Source of the DNA: CAZFYZ01 sp964523735
GTDB taxonomy: Bacteria; Armatimonadota; UBA5829
Assembly: GCA_964523735.1 (NCBI GenBank)
Contig: CAZFYZ010000029.1
Location: forward strand, 1 to 37,364
Reading direction: 5' to 3'
DNA length: 37,364 nucleotides
The position numbers were made by a program, and so were the translations under genes. Within the stretch, counting starts at the first letter, position 1. Each line of letters begins with the position of its first letter. Below are positions 1 to 7,346 of this stretch, in pieces. The notes below the pieces were generated by a model. The model was given only the letters and a program-made list of their open reading frames with translations, did not search any database and was not told where the DNA came from.

Positions 1-65
1 ACTTCGCTATTCGCGAGGGCGGCCACACAGTCGGCGCCGGCGTTGTGTCGGAAGTGATTGCATAG
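1..65 (+). CDS. tuf: Elongation factor Tu, C-terminal end (partial)
   Basis: Only the last 20 residues are present, reading from position 3 and ending in TAG at 63-65. The peptide FAIREGGHTVGAGVV followed by SEVIA is the classic C-terminus of domain 3 of EF-Tu, which carries aminoacyl-tRNA to the ribosome. It lies directly before rpsJ, the usual str/S10 junction. The rest of the gene is outside the window. Confidence 0.93.
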   Translation, partial: FAIREGGHTVGAGVVSEVIA

Positions 66-71
66 TTAACA

Positions 72-150
72 GGTATCGGGTAACGGGTGCCGGGTTTCGG
101 GGCCGCGACAGCGGAAACCGGACATCTGACACCCAGAACCCAACACCCGG
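72..150. repeat. Paired 7-nt-period repeat, tuf-rpsJ spacer
   Basis: After the tuf stop come four 7-nt words of the form GGTNNCG (72-99: GGTATCG, GGTAACG, GGTGCCG, GGTTTCG). The second half (114-150) has complementary-type words with the same period (ACATCTG, ACACCCA, GAACCCA, ACACCCG) that end next to the rpsJ Shine-Dalgarno. CCGGGTTTC and GAAACCGG can pair, so the two halves can fold as an imperfect hairpin. Confidence 0.7.
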
Positions 151-158
151 AGTGAAGC

Positions 159-467
159 ATGCGCAAGGACAAGGTAAGAATCAGGCTTAGGGCGTTCGAT
201 CATAAGGTGCTCGATCAGAGCGCTGAGAGGATCGTCGAGACTGTGCGCCGGACAGGTGCCAGAATCTCGGGCCCGGTGCTCCTGCCGACGGAGAAAGACA
301 TCTACTGTGTCAACCGCGGCACCACGATCGACAAGGAGTCGATGGAGCACTTCGAGATCAGAACGCACAAGCGGCTGATAGATATCTTGAGCCCAGGGCC
401 GAAGACGATTGACGCTCTCATGCGTCTCGATCTGCCCAGCGGTGTGGATATCGAGATCAAACTGTAG
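159..467 (+). CDS. rpsJ: 30S ribosomal protein S10
   Basis: This 102-residue protein has the normal S10 length and opens with the family pattern IRLRAFDHKVLDQSAERIV. It retains the ISGPVLLPTEK loop and the THKRLIDI segment. S10 belongs to the 30S head and also binds NusB in antitermination. The ATG at 159 follows a weak CGGAG at 149-153. It is the first gene of the S10 cluster after tuf, with a 93-nt spacer filled by heptad repeats. Confidence 0.97.
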   Translation: MRKDKVRIRLRAFDHKVLDQSAERIVETVRRTGARISGPVLLPTEKDIYCVNRGTTIDKESMEHFEIRTHKRLIDILSPGPKTIDALMRLDLPSGVDIEIKL

Positions 468-480
468 AGCACATAGCTCC

Positions 481-603
481 AATCGCGAAAACGCGAAAAG
501 GCGAAAGCGCGAAAGGGAGTAGTGCTAGAGATCAGAAGCCGATGCACCCGGCGAGAGGGCTCATTGAGTTTCGCGTTTTCGCTCTCTCGCGCTTTCGCGA
601 TTA
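481..603. repeat. Inverted 8-nt-period repeat, rpsJ-rplC spacer
   Basis: The arm at 481-517 is built from words like CGCGAAAA, and the arm at 569-603 from the complementary TTTCGCGT type. The ends match closely as an inverted repeat (AATCGCGAAA at the left, TTTCGCGATT at the right), with about 50 nt between. The period is 8 nt here, not 7 as in the other spacers. The rest of the 167-nt spacer holds no ORF that I can support. Confidence 0.7.
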
Positions 604-634
604 GATCCGGGATGGCGCATCAGGGGATTGTCAG

Positions 635-1264
635 ATGATCAACGGAATTCTTGGAAAGAAGCTGGGAATGACTCAGGTCTTTGATGAGACCGGTAAGGTC
701 GTCCCGGTTACGGTTATAGAGGCGGGGCCTTGTGTAGTGACCCAGGTCAAGACCGAAGAGACCGACGGCTATGAGGCTGCTCAGGTTGGCTTCGGTGACA
801 TCAAGGACTCCCGCGTCAACAAGCCGATGAAAGGCCATCTTGCCAAGTCGAAGGCGCCGGGCAAGCGCACTCTGCGTGAGATGCCGATCGACGACCTCGA
901 GGGTGTCGAGCTGGGACAGGAGATCAAGGCCGATATCTTCTCCGCGGGAGATGTCGTGAAGGTTTCTGGAATCTCTAAGGGCAAGGGCTTTGCCGGCGCG
1001 GTCAAGAGATGGCACTTTCACGGAGCCGATATGACTCACGGCTCCATGATCCACCGCAAACCGCAGTCTGGTGGCGCGACTGACGCCGCGCGCACCTTCA
1101 AAGGTGTCAGGCGGCCAGGTCGGATGGGCGGCAAGAGGATCACGCAGCGCGGTCTTACAGTATTCCGCGTGGACGTTGACAGAAACGTGCTGCTCATTAA
1201 GGGCGCGGTGCCAGGCGCGAACGGCGGGCTGGTGATGATAGCCAGGCAGATGGTGGGAGGTTAG
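635..1264 (+). CDS. rplC: 50S ribosomal protein L3
   Basis: The 209-residue product starts MINGILGKKLGMTQVF, the family signature, and has the long loop around GKGFAGAVKRWHFHG and THGSMIHRKPQSGG that reaches toward the peptidyl-transferase centre. Length is normal. ATG 635 is preceded by AGGGGA at 622-627. The gene stops 4 nt before rplD, so the two are very probably translated together. Confidence 0.97.
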   Translation: MINGILGKKLGMTQVFDETGKVVPVTVIEAGPCVVTQVKTEETDGYEAAQVGFGDIKDSRVNKPMKGHLAKSKAPGKRTLREMPIDDLEGVELGQEIKADIFSAGDVVKVSGISKGKGFAGAVKRWHFHGADMTHGSMIHRKPQSGGATDAARTFKGVRRPGRMGGKRITQRGLTVFRVDVDRNVLLIKGAVPGANGGLVMIARQMVGG

Positions 1265-1268
1265 TCTG

Positions 1269-1895
1269 ATGCCCAAAGTCAGTTTGCATGATATGTCCGG
1301 CAAGGCCATTGGGGACGTCGAGCTTAAGGCTGATGTCTTTGAGGCCGAGGCTAACATACCGCTGATGCACCAGATCGTCTTGGCCGAAGAGGCCAACGCC
1401 CGCCAGGGGACGCACGCAACCAAGACACGCGGCGACGTTTCCGGCGGTGGCGCTAAGCCGTTCCGGCAGAAGGGCACAGGCCGCGCGCGACAGGGTTCGA
1501 GCAGGTCTCCGCTCCAGTATCACGGTGGCGTGGTCTTCGGTCCTCAACCCAGGTCTTACAGGCAGAATACGCCTAAGAAGATGCGCCGCGGCGCGCTGAA
1601 GTCGGCGCTGTCCGCTCGGGTGACTGATGGAGCTGTTGTGATCGTCGATGAAATCAAGCTCGACGCAGTCAGCACCAAGGCGATGGTGAGTTTCCTGGAC
1701 AGCATCGAGGCCGTCGGCAAGACGTTGGTTGTACTCGAGGGGATCACCAACGAGGTTCGGTTGTCGAGCCGGAATATCCCCGGAGTCGAGCTGCGCATCT
1801 CGCCTGCGGTGAGCGTGCGTGAAGTTCTGAACGCCGACAAGATCGTTATGACAAAGGCGGCGGTGCAGAAGCTGGAGGAGGTCTTCGGGTCATGA
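1269..1895 (+). CDS. rplD: 50S ribosomal protein L4
   Basis: This 208-residue L4 has the exit-tunnel loop motifs ARQGTHATKTRGDVSGGG and KPFRQKGTGRARQGSSRSP (about residues 43-80) and the PRSYRQNTPKKMRRGAL segment. In some bacteria L4 also represses its own operon, but no leader is visible here because the operon start lies outside the window. Its start follows GGGAGG and its end overlaps rplW by 4 nt (ATGA). Confidence 0.96.
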   Translation: MPKVSLHDMSGKAIGDVELKADVFEAEANIPLMHQIVLAEEANARQGTHATKTRGDVSGGGAKPFRQKGTGRARQGSSRSPLQYHGGVVFGPQPRSYRQNTPKKMRRGALKSALSARVTDGAVVIVDEIKLDAVSTKAMVSFLDSIEAVGKTLVVLEGITNEVRLSSRNIPGVELRISPAVSVREVLNADKIVMTKAAVQKLEEVFGS

Positions 1896-2179
1896 AGGAT
1901 CCTTATTCGATAGTCAAACGGCCGCTGATCACTGAGAAGATCATGGGCCTTGCGGCTGACGGCAAGTACGCGTTCGAGGTCGACAAGGACGCCAACAAGA
2001 TCGAGATAGCCGAAGCTGTGCACACCATTTTCAGCGTTGACGTGGTCAAGGTGAACACGCTCAACGTGAAGGCGAAAGCGAAGCGCATGGGTCGATTCAC
2101 GGGCAAGACAGGTGGCATGAAGAAGGCCTACGTCACGCTCAAGGAAGGCCAGCGCATACAGATATTCGAGGGAGCGTAA
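1892..2179 (+). CDS. rplW: 50S ribosomal protein L23
   Basis: The 95-residue protein begins MKDPYSIVKRPLITEKIM and includes the VDVVKVNTLNVKAKAKRMGR stretch typical of L23. L23 lies at the tunnel exit and is the docking site for trigger factor and SRP. Its ATG overlaps the rplD stop, and GGAGGAGG at about 1875-1882 serves as its ribosome-binding site. It ends 1 nt before rplB. Confidence 0.96.
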   Translation: MKDPYSIVKRPLITEKIMGLAADGKYAFEVDKDANKIEIAEAVHTIFSVDVVKVNTLNVKAKAKRMGRFTGKTGGMKKAYVTLKEGQRIQIFEGA

Positions 2180-2180
2180 C

Positions 2181-3011
2181 ATGGCGCTGAAGTCATTTAA
2201 GCCAATCACGCCGACCCGGCGCTACCAAACGGTCTCCACTTTTGAGGAGATTACCAAGGGCAAGCCTGAGAAGAAGCTCTGCAAGCCGATCAAGCGGACA
2301 GGCGGACGCAACAATCAGGGAACGCTCACAATGCGCCACCAGGGCGGCGGCCACAAGCGGCAGTATCGCGTGATCGATTTCAAGCGCGACAAGACCGGCG
2401 TTCCGGGCAAGTGCGTGGCGATCGAGTACGATCCCAATCGCTCAGCTCGCATCGCCCTCATTAGCTACGTAGACGGCGACAAGCGATATATCCTGTGGCC
2501 GTTGGGGCTGAAGGTGGGAGACGCTGTTCTCGCGGACGACGCAGCGGACATCCGTCCGGGCAACTGCCTGCCGCTCTCCAACATCCCGCTTGGAACCATC
2601 GTTCATAATGTTGAACTGACTCCCGGGAAGGGTGGGCAGCTCGCTCGCGGCGCTGGCGGCGGCACGCAGATCATGGCCAAAGAGGGCAAGTATGTCCAGC
2701 TGAGACTGCCGTCGGGCGAGATGAGAAACGTGCTCGCGGTGTGCAAGGCGTCGATTGGTCAGGTTGGAAACGTTGACCAGGAGAACATCGCGCTGGGTAA
2801 GGCCGGACGTTCCAGATGGCTTGGAATCAGGCCGACGGTCCGCGGCGTCGTTATGAACCCCAGAGACCACGCTCACGGTGGTGGTGAGGGCAAGTCGCCG
2901 GTCGGACGGAAGACGCCTGTCTCGAAGTGGGGCAAGCCTGCTCACGGGACGAAGACCAGAAGTAAGAAGCAATCGGACAAGATGATCGTCCGAAGACGCG
3001 GCAGCAAGTAG
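2181..3011 (+). CDS. rplB: 50S ribosomal protein L2
   Basis: This 276-residue L2 has full family length. It shows the N-terminal KSFKPITPTRRYQT, the central RSARIALISYVDGDKRYILW and the highly conserved C-terminal loop VVMNPRDHAHGGGEGKSPVG, whose histidines sit near the peptidyl-transferase centre. ATG 2181 directly follows the rplW stop, with GAGGGAG as ribosome-binding site. rpsS follows after 12 nt. Confidence 0.97.
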   Translation: MALKSFKPITPTRRYQTVSTFEEITKGKPEKKLCKPIKRTGGRNNQGTLTMRHQGGGHKRQYRVIDFKRDKTGVPGKCVAIEYDPNRSARIALISYVDGDKRYILWPLGLKVGDAVLADDAADIRPGNCLPLSNIPLGTIVHNVELTPGKGGQLARGAGGGTQIMAKEGKYVQLRLPSGEMRNVLAVCKASIGQVGNVDQENIALGKAGRSRWLGIRPTVRGVVMNPRDHAHGGGEGKSPVGRKTPVSKWGKPAHGTKTRSKKQSDKMIVRRRGSK

Positions 3012-3023
3012 GAGGACGAGCTA

Positions 3024-3308
3024 TTGGCTAGATCACTGAAAAAGGGTCCTTATGCGGCGCCGAAGCTCCTCGAGAAAATCGAGCAGATGAACGCCAGGGG
3101 CGAGAAGCGGATTATCCAGAGCTGGTCGAGAAGATCGACCATCTACCCGCTCATGATTGGTCACACGATAGCGGTGCATGACGGCCGCAAGCATATCCCC
3201 GTGTTTATCACGGAGAACATGGTCGGGCACAAGCTGGGTGAGTTTGCGCCTAGCCGGACCTTCAGAGGTCACGGTCACCATACTGAGAGGTCGACCTCTC
3301 TTAAGTAG
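3024..3308 (+). CDS. rpsS: 30S ribosomal protein S19 (TTG start)
   Basis: The 94-residue product reads (M)ARSLKKGPYAAPKLLEKIE and contains the S19 core KRIIQSWSRRSTIYPLMIGH and FAPSRTFRGH. S19 forms a complex with S13 in the 30S head. No ATG fits the N-terminus. TTG 3024 with GGAGGACGAG at 3011-3020 gives exactly the family start. Confidence 0.96.
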   Translation: MARSLKKGPYAAPKLLEKIEQMNARGEKRIIQSWSRRSTIYPLMIGHTIAVHDGRKHIPVFITENMVGHKLGEFAPSRTFRGHGHHTERSTSLK

Positions 3309-3313
3309 ATTCA

Positions 3314-3369
3314 GCTGAGGTGTTGGTCGGAGGCTCAGACTTCTGACCTCGGACCTCTGACTTCAGACC
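3314..3369. repeat. 7-nt-period repeat, rpsS-rplV spacer
   Basis: Four consecutive 7-nt words, ACTTCTG, ACCTCGG, ACCTCTG and ACTTCAG, run from 3339 to 3366 and lead into the rplV ribosome-binding site CCGGAGGG. A G-rich segment at 3314-3337 (GAGGTGTTGGTCGGAGG) is the rough reverse complement and follows the rpsS stop. Confidence 0.65.
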
Positions 3370-3381
3370 GGAGGGATTGTT

Positions 3382-4083
3382 ATGCAGGCTATGGCACGAG
3401 CGCGCTTTGTGCGCACCTCGCCGCGTAAAGCCCGGCTTGTTATAGATGAAATAAGGGGCAAGTACGTCAACGAAGCGTTGGCAATGCTGCAGTTCACGCC
3501 CAATACCGCCGCCAGGCTGATCGAGAAAGTCGTGAAGTCGGCCGCGGCCAACGCCGAGAACAACCACCACATGGACGGCGACAATCTGAAGATCGCTGTG
3601 GCTATGGTGGACGGCGGCCCGAACGTGATGAAGAGAGTCCGGCACGCTCCGATGGGGCGAGGATACCGGATCGTCAAGAGAATGAGTCACATCACGATTG
3701 CGGTCGAAGAAGGCGAGCCCAGGCCGGAGAAGAAGGGCAAGAAGATTGCCCGGACCGCAAAGCCGGCGAAGCGTGGCGGAGCGCCCGCGGCCGCGGCGCC
3801 CGCTGAGAAGGCGGAGAAGCCTGCGAAGCGCGGCGGCCGGAAGCCGAAGGAAGAGCCGGCTGCGAAAGCAGTTGAGCCCGAGGCCAAGCCGGTAGAGCCT
3901 GAGGTTGTTGCTCCGGTCGGGGCAGTCGAAGCCGAGCCGGTCCAGGTCGAGGAGACTCCGGTTGTCCAGGCCGAGACCGCTGAAGTAGAGGCTGAGGCTC
4001 CTGCAGTCGAGCAGGAAGCGCAGGCTGAGCCCGAAGCTGAGAAGACAGTCGAATCTACGCCATCTGGCGAGGAGAATAAGTAG
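3382..4083 (+). CDS. rplV: 50S ribosomal protein L22 with long low-complexity C-terminal tail
   Basis: Residues 1 to about 112 are a normal L22, with ARFVRTSPRKARLVIDEIRG near the N-terminus and the tunnel loop HAPMGRGYRIVKRMSHITI. Typical L22 ends near residue 110-115. Here another 120 residues follow: first a basic Lys/Ala/Arg part (residues about 113-155, with two AKRGG units) and then an acidic Glu/Ala/Pro/Val part to residue 233. The tail is probably disordered. No frameshift is needed to explain it. The start follows CGGAGGG. Confidence 0.95.
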   Translation: MQAMARARFVRTSPRKARLVIDEIRGKYVNEALAMLQFTPNTAARLIEKVVKSAAANAENNHHMDGDNLKIAVAMVDGGPNVMKRVRHAPMGRGYRIVKRMSHITIAVEEGEPRPEKKGKKIARTAKPAKRGGAPAAAAPAEKAEKPAKRGGRKPKEEPAAKAVEPEAKPVEPEVVAPVGAVEAEPVQVEETPVVQAETAEVEAEAPAVEQEAQAEPEAEKTVESTPSGEENK

Positions 4084-4093
4084 AACACGAGGC

Positions 4094-4141
4094 TGGGTCT
4101 GAGGTCTAACCTCTAACCTCTAACCTCTAACCTCTAGACGG
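4094..4141. repeat. AACCTCT tandem repeat, rplV-rpsC spacer
   Basis: Four exact copies of AACCTCT occupy 4108-4135 and are followed by AGACGGGGG, which also supplies the rpsC ribosome-binding site. The preceding GAGGCTGGGTCTGAGG can pair with the CCTC words. The same unit with the same AGACGGGG ending recurs before rpmJ (15734-15762). Confidence 0.85.
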
Positions 4142-4152
4142 GGGTACGTAGT

Positions 4153-5001
4153 TTGGGACAGAAAATCCATCCGATAGGGCTGCGAATAGGGATCATCCGT
4201 GAACCCGAGAGCAAGTGGTATGCCATGGACCGCGACTTCGCGCCGCTGCTGCTCGAGGACGACAAGATTCGCAAGCACCTGAAGAAGAATCTCTATCAGG
4301 CGGGCATATCGCGGATCGAGATCGAGCGCGCGGCGAACAAGGTCAAAGTGAACATCCACACGGCCAAGCCCGGCATTATCATCGGGCGCGGCGGACGGGG
4401 TGTTGACGATGTCCGCATGGAACTGGAGCGCCTGACTGGCGGCAAGCAGATCCACGTGAACGTCCAGGAGATCCGGAATCCGGAGATGGACGCGCAGCTA
4501 GTGGCCGAGTCGATCGCACAGCAGATAGAGAGACGCATCTCCTACAAGCGCGCGAGCAAGCAGGCGGTCATGCGCACTATGCGCATGGGAGCCAAAGGCA
4601 TCAGGACGCGCGTGGCCGGCAGACTCGGCGGCTCGGAAATGGCCAGAGTCGACGGCGAGAAGAACGGCAAGGTGCCTCTTCACACACTGCGGGCCGACAT
4701 CGACTACGGTTTCACGGAAGCAAAGACGACCTACGGCCACATCGGCGTGAAGGTATGGATATACAAGGGTGACATTCTGCCGGGCACGAGACGGGAAGAG
4801 TCAGTCGAAGAGCAGCTTGCCCAGCGACGTCCCCCGAGGCCAAGGCGCGACTACGGTGATAGAGATCGTGGCGATCGCGGCGGCTACGGCGGTGGTCGTG
4901 GCGGCGGCGGCTACGGCGGCGGACGCGGCGGCGGTGGTCGAGGTGGATTCGGCGGCGGCGGCGGACGTGGCGGTGGCTACGGTGGCGGCGGAAGGAGATA
5001 G
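4153..5001 (+). CDS. rpsC: 30S ribosomal protein S3 with Gly/Arg-rich tail (TTG start)
   Basis: The protein has 282 residues. Residues 1 to about 215 match S3: GQKIHPIGLRIGIIREPES at the start, the KH-type motif PGIIIGRGGRGVDD near residue 80, and a C-terminal domain ending at KGDILPGTRREESVEEQL. S3 lines the mRNA entry tunnel and has helicase activity. After about residue 225 comes a tail with RPPRPRRDYGDRDRGDRGGY and then almost only Gly with Arg and Tyr, resembling RGG-box RNA-binding proteins. Start is TTG 4153 after GGGGGT. Confidence 0.95.
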   Translation: MGQKIHPIGLRIGIIREPESKWYAMDRDFAPLLLEDDKIRKHLKKNLYQAGISRIEIERAANKVKVNIHTAKPGIIIGRGGRGVDDVRMELERLTGGKQIHVNVQEIRNPEMDAQLVAESIAQQIERRISYKRASKQAVMRTMRMGAKGIRTRVAGRLGGSEMARVDGEKNGKVPLHTLRADIDYGFTEAKTTYGHIGVKVWIYKGDILPGTRREESVEEQLAQRRPPRPRRDYGDRDRGDRGGYGGGRGGGGYGGGRGGGGRGGFGGGGGRGGGYGGGGRR

Positions 5002-5007
5002 TCGACT

Positions 5008-5442
5008 ATGCTGATGCCCAAGAGACCAAGATACAGAAAGCAGCAGCGTGGTTCCCGCGCGGGCGTTGCCTCCAAGGGAAACAAGGTCGACTTTGGCGAG
5101 TTCGGCCTCCAGGCTCTTGAAGCTGCTTGGATAACCGCCAACCAGATCGAGGCGGCCAGAGTTGCAATCACCAGGCATATCCGCAGAGGCGGCCAGGTAT
5201 GGATCCGCATATTCCCGGACAAGCCGATCACAAAGAAGCCGGCCGAAACCCGTATGGGTAAAGGCAAGGGCAACCCGGAAGGTTGGGTCGCCGTTGTTCG
5301 GCCGGGTAGGATGCTCTTCGAGATGGGCGGGGTCGATGAGACTCTTGCAAAGGAAGCCATGAGGCTTGCAGCGCACAAGCTGCCCATCCGAACCAGATTT
5401 ACGACCAGGAAAGAGCAGGGCGACATCAGTGAAACAGTCTGA
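5008..5442 (+). CDS. rplP: 50S ribosomal protein L16
   Basis: The 144-residue product begins MLMPKRPRYRKQQRGSRAG. Starts at 5008 or 5014 are both possible behind GGAAGGAGA. The L16 segments GRMLFEMGGVDETLAKEAMR and KLPIRTRFTTR are present. L16 binds near the A site and helps subunit joining. The end of the gene overlaps rpmC by 14 nt. Confidence 0.96.
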   Translation: MLMPKRPRYRKQQRGSRAGVASKGNKVDFGEFGLQALEAAWITANQIEAARVAITRHIRRGGQVWIRIFPDKPITKKPAETRMGKGKGNPEGWVAVVRPGRMLFEMGGVDETLAKEAMRLAAHKLPIRTRFTTRKEQGDISETV

Positions 5443-5647
5443 GTTTCGCAAGAAGGTAAAAGAGGCAAGCGATACGGAGCTGGAGACACTGCTCAAGCAG
5501 CAGCGCGAGGGCCTTTACAAGATGCGCCAGCAGCTTGCCCTGAAGCAGTTGGATAATCCTCACGCCGTCACGCAGACCGGCAGGAACATTGCCAGGATTC
5601 TGGGCGAGATGACGGCGCGCGAGATGAAGTCAGGCAAGGTGGCATAG
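5429..5647 (+). CDS. rpmC: 50S ribosomal protein L29 (GTG start)
   Basis: From GTG 5429 the 72-residue product begins (M)KQSEFRKKVKEASDTELE, as expected for L29. It retains LKQQREGLYKMRQQLALKQL and the ARILGEMTARE helix. Longer in-frame reading from 5366 would overlap rplP by 77 nt and gives no family match, so GTG 5429 is preferred. A 14-nt overlap with rplP suggests coupled translation. L29 is near the tunnel exit beside L23. Confidence 0.92.
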   Translation: MKQSEFRKKVKEASDTELETLLKQQREGLYKMRQQLALKQLDNPHAVTQTGRNIARILGEMTAREMKSGKVA

Positions 5648-5650
5648 GGT

Positions 5651-5905
5651 ATGGACAGAGGCAGACGAAAAGTCCGAAGTGGGCGCGTCGTGAGCGACAA
5701 GATGGACAAGACCGTCGTCGTTGCGATCGAGACGCTGGTCCGCCACCCGCTCTACGGCAGGATCGTGCGAAGAACGACCAAGTTCAAGGCTCACGATCAG
5801 AACAGCGAGTGCGGTGTGGGCGACACGGTCGAAATCATGGAGACCAGACCCATCTCCAGGGAGAAGCGCTGGCGAGTGTCGCGCGTGGTCGAAAAAGCCA
5901 AGTAG
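5651..5905 (+). CDS. rpsQ: 30S ribosomal protein S17
   Basis: The 84-residue protein contains the OB-fold pattern of S17: KVRSGRVVSDKMDKTVVVAI, then HPLYGRIVRRTTKFKAHD and the C-terminal RPISREKRWRVSRVVEKAK. It is a primary 16S rRNA binder. ATG 5651 lies 3 nt after the rpmC stop. Its TAG is immediately followed by the heptad repeat. Confidence 0.96.
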   Translation: MDRGRRKVRSGRVVSDKMDKTVVVAIETLVRHPLYGRIVRRTTKFKAHDQNSECGVGDTVEIMETRPISREKRWRVSRVVEKAK

Positions 5906-5980
5906 GTTCTGGGTTCCAGGTGTCAGGTCTCAGGTGACGGGATTCCGTTCCCGACACCCGACATCCGACACCCGACACCC
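5905..5980. repeat. Paired heptad repeat, rpsQ-rplN spacer (clearest example)
   Basis: Five 7-nt words beginning GGT lie in register at 5905-5939 (GGTTCTG, GGTTCCA, GGTGTCA, GGTCTCA, GGTGACG). Four words of type CCCGACA lie at 5950-5977 (CCCGACA, CCCGACA, TCCGACA, CCCGACA). The two sets are reverse-complement related (GGTGTC with GACACC), with a spacer of about 10 nt, so the whole gap can fold into one long imperfect hairpin just before the rplN ribosome-binding site. Confidence 0.85.
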
Positions 5981-5997
5981 TTCGAGAGGAACGAGCA

Positions 5998-6366
5998 ATG
6001 ATACAGCCTTATACGCGATTGAAAGCGGCTGATAACTCGGGCGCGCGGCAGATACTCTGCATCAGGGTCCTCAAGGGCTCCAATACGCGCTATGCGGGTG
6101 TCGGCGACATCATAATCGGCGCGGTCAAGCAGGCCACGCCGGGAGCGACCGTCAAGAAGAGCGAGATCGTGCGTTGTGTAGTCGTTCGGACGAAGAACGA
6201 CATCCAGCGAGCTGATGGCTCTGTGTTGCGGTTCGATGACAATGCGGCGGTCGTTATCAACAACACTAATGAGCCGAGAGGCACACGCATATTCGGCCCG
6301 GTCGCGAGAGAACTGCGCGAGAAAGGCTTCATGCGGATTATCTCGCTTGCACCGGAGGTGCTGTAA
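5998..6366 (+). CDS. rplN: 50S ribosomal protein L14
   Basis: This 122-residue L14 has full length. It starts MIQPYTRLKAADNSGARQIL and keeps VIRCVVVRTK-type core residues (here EIVRCVVVRTKNDIQRADGS) and the end GFMRIISLAPEVL. L14 contacts 16S rRNA at an intersubunit bridge and is the binding site of the silencing factor RsfS. AGAGGAACGAGCA precedes the ATG. It overlaps rplX by one base (TAATG). Confidence 0.97.
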   Translation: MIQPYTRLKAADNSGARQILCIRVLKGSNTRYAGVGDIIIGAVKQATPGATVKKSEIVRCVVVRTKNDIQRADGSVLRFDDNAAVVINNTNEPRGTRIFGPVARELREKGFMRIISLAPEVL

Positions 6367-6731
6367 TGAAGAAGGGCAAACCGAAATACGAGGGCAAGAT
6401 GCGCCTTAAGAAGGGCGATGAGGTCATCGTGTTGGCCGGCAAGGACAAGGGCAAGCGAAGCAAGGTGATCCAGACCATACCCGATGAGGGCAAGGTCATA
6501 GTTGACGGCGTGAATGTCGTGACAAAGCACCAGAAGCCTCGCAAGCAGTCTTCGCGCGCAATGGTTAAGCAGCAGCTGGGCGAGATGCAGGTTCCGCTGG
6601 GCGTGCCGCTGGCTAAGGTGATGCTGGTGTGCCCAAAGTGCAACAAGGAGACACGCATTGCACGTGTGGCGACCACTGAGGGCGATATGGCCCGCAAGTG
6701 CCGCAAGTGCGGTGAGCTGGTGGATGCGTAG
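6366..6731 (+). CDS. rplX: 50S ribosomal protein L24 with zinc-ribbon C-terminus
   Basis: The 121-residue product has the KOW motif near the N-terminus (LKKGDEVIVLAGKDKGKRSK) and NVVTKHQKPRKQ. The C-terminal part carries two CxxC pairs (CPKC near residue 85 and CRKC near residue 112), the zinc-ribbon form seen in many non-proteobacterial L24 proteins. L24 starts 50S assembly. Its start codon overlaps the rplN stop, pointing to translational coupling. Confidence 0.95.
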   Translation: MKKGKPKYEGKMRLKKGDEVIVLAGKDKGKRSKVIQTIPDEGKVIVDGVNVVTKHQKPRKQSSRAMVKQQLGEMQVPLGVPLAKVMLVCPKCNKETRIARVATTEGDMARKCRKCGELVDA

Positions 6732-6734
6732 TCG

Positions 6735-6787
6735 GTTTTGAGAGTTTGTTGGCGGGGAGGTCTCGGACCTTCAACCCATCAAACCAG
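6735..6787. repeat. Inverted repeat in rplX-rplE spacer
   Basis: GGTTTTGAGAGTTTGTTGG after the rplX stop is roughly complementary to CCTTCAACCCATCAAACC before the rplE ribosome-binding site. An inner AGGTCTCGGACCT can also pair. It follows the paired-arm layout of the other spacers but is more degenerate. Confidence 0.5.
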
Positions 6788-6799
6788 GGAGAATGATTG

Positions 6800-7342
6800 A
6801 TGCCTAGACTCAAGGACAAGTATAAAGCCGAAGCTTTGCCGGCGTTGATGAAAGAGTTCAGCTACGGCAACGTCATGCAGGCCCCCAAGGTTACCAAGGT
6901 GGTCGTGAGCATGGGCGTTGGCGCTGCGATACAGGACTCGAAACTGCTGGATAACGCGATCGGTGATATGACGCTGATCACCGGCCAGAAGCCGGCTGTT
7001 ACCAAGGCAAAGAAGTCGATCTCGAACTTCAAGGTTCGCGAGGGATATCGCATTGGCTGCAAGGTTACGCTGCGCGGCGCGATGATGTTCGAGTTCCTGG
7101 ACAGGCTCTTTAACGTGGTGCTCCCGCGTGTTCGTGACTTTGGCGGAATCGCGCCGGACTCGTTTGACGGGCGTGGCAACTTCAGCATGGGCCTGAAAGA
7201 GCAGTTGGTGTTCCCGGAGATCGATTACGATAAGATCGATCGCACCCGAGGTATGAACATCGCCATCTGCACGACGGCCAAGTCCGACGAAGAGGGTAGG
7301 GCGCTCCTGAAGGCTATGGGGCTGCCGTTCAGGGAGGCTTAG
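6800..7342 (+). CDS. rplE: 50S ribosomal protein L5
   Basis: From ATG 6800 the 180-residue protein begins MPRLKDKYKAEALPALMKEF and contains KVVVSMGVG, ITGQKPAVTKAKKSISNFKV, GCKVTLRGAMMFEFLDRL and the end AKSDEEGRALLKAMGLPF, all normal for L5, which binds 5S rRNA. A TTG at 6797 is in frame, but AGGGAG at 6786-6791 is better spaced for ATG 6800. Instead of rpsN, an EF-G paralogue follows 4 nt later. Confidence 0.96.
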   Translation: MPRLKDKYKAEALPALMKEFSYGNVMQAPKVTKVVVSMGVGAAIQDSKLLDNAIGDMTLITGQKPAVTKAKKSISNFKVREGYRIGCKVTLRGAMMFEFLDRLFNVVLPRVRDFGGIAPDSFDGRGNFSMGLKEQLVFPEIDYDKIDRTRGMNIAICTTAKSDEEGRALLKAMGLPFREA

Positions 7343-7346
7343 GGGA

